Assembly: GCF_002204795.1 (NCBI RefSeq)
Contig: NZ_NIXO01000022.1
Span: 30,002 to 94,001 of the forward strand
From: Pseudomonas sp. K2I15
Lineage (GTDB): Bacteria > Pseudomonadota > Gammaproteobacteria > Pseudomonadales > Pseudomonadaceae
Direction: 5' to 3'
DNA: 64,000 nt
Positions 63,961 through 64,000 of the stretch are shown here, in pieces. Position 1 is the first letter of the stretch, and the number at the start of each line of letters is the position of its first letter. The notes beneath the pieces were generated by a model. The model had not been told where the DNA came from. It made no database searches and saw nothing but the letters and a program-made list of their open reading frames with translations. Both the position numbers and the translations under genes were made by a program.

Positions 63961-64000
63961 CTGTCTCTTATACACATCTGACGCTGCCGACGATCGCATA
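63961..64000. other. Sequencing adapter: Nextera/Tn5 mosaic end plus read-1 primer
   Basis: 63961-63979 is the 19-base Tn5 mosaic end, 63980-63993 is GACGCTGCCGACGA from the Nextera read-1 adapter, and 63994-64000 (TCGCATA) would be the start of an i5 index. This is library DNA, not genome. Confidence 0.95.

Noticed and set aside
63961..64000. A Tn5-like transposon end
   Set aside because: The bases after the mosaic end are the sequencing primer, so this is adapter and not a mobile element.

Overview
The window is a contig-end piece of a Pseudomonas chromosome, most likely from the P. fluorescens group. The evidence is GC-rich coding sequence, gene order shared block by block with P. aeruginosa, many copies of the short REP palindrome typical of fluorescent pseudomonads, and Pseudomonas-specific regulators (PsrA, RssB, CopR, ANR-type sites). 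Almost everything is core housekeeping DNA. No phage, integron, CRISPR array, IS element, rRNA or tRNA is visible. The last 40 bases (63961-64000) are not genomic: they match the Nextera/Tn5 transposase adapter.

Layout. (1) 1-9260 holds the end of dusA, tal, the rssB-rssC stress-signalling pair, mlaA, a phosphonatase-like protein without its nucleophile, a DUF4404 protein, queF, and a copper module (cupredoxin divergent from copRS with a shared copper-box-like site). (2) 9378-17334 holds lolCDE for lipoprotein release, a PilZ-like protein, a glycerophosphodiesterase, sth, an ApbE lipoprotein and a chalcone-isomerase-like periplasmic protein. (3) 17528-30904 holds an MHS-family transporter, gap, mfd, csiV, a SWIM/SNF2 helicase, nagZ, psrA with its operator, and lexA-sulA with two SOS boxes. 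(4) 31015-44125 holds two small uncharacterised proteins, topA, a DUF1653 protein, fadBA, a possible small RNA, a membrane-anchored protein, a universal stress protein, an Uup-type ABC-F ATPase and slt. (5) 44183-50585 holds an ABC exporter, a PA1571-family small protein, pdxB, a MATE exporter, tusA and rlmM. (6) 50777-63850 holds acnA, a CPBP protease, an Aer-type aerotaxis receptor, an alpha/beta hydrolase and two complete tandem cbb3 oxidase operons (ccoNOQP twice).

How the genes work together. DNA damage is served by mfd, lexA, sulA and the helicase. Fatty-acid sensing and beta-oxidation are served by psrA and fadBA. The envelope is served by mlaA, lolCDE, slt and nagZ. Low-oxygen life is served by the two cbb3 oxidases and the aerotaxis receptor. 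An ANR/FNR-type palindrome lies upstream of each cco operon; the better one is buried inside the divergent hydrolase gene.

The more unusual signals are the PhnX-like pseudoenzyme, a terminator-like hairpin between lolD and lolE, the candidate sRNA upstream of fadB, the apbE gene with no nqr operon beside it, the hidden ANR box, and the sequencing-adapter tail joined to a REP element cut in half.
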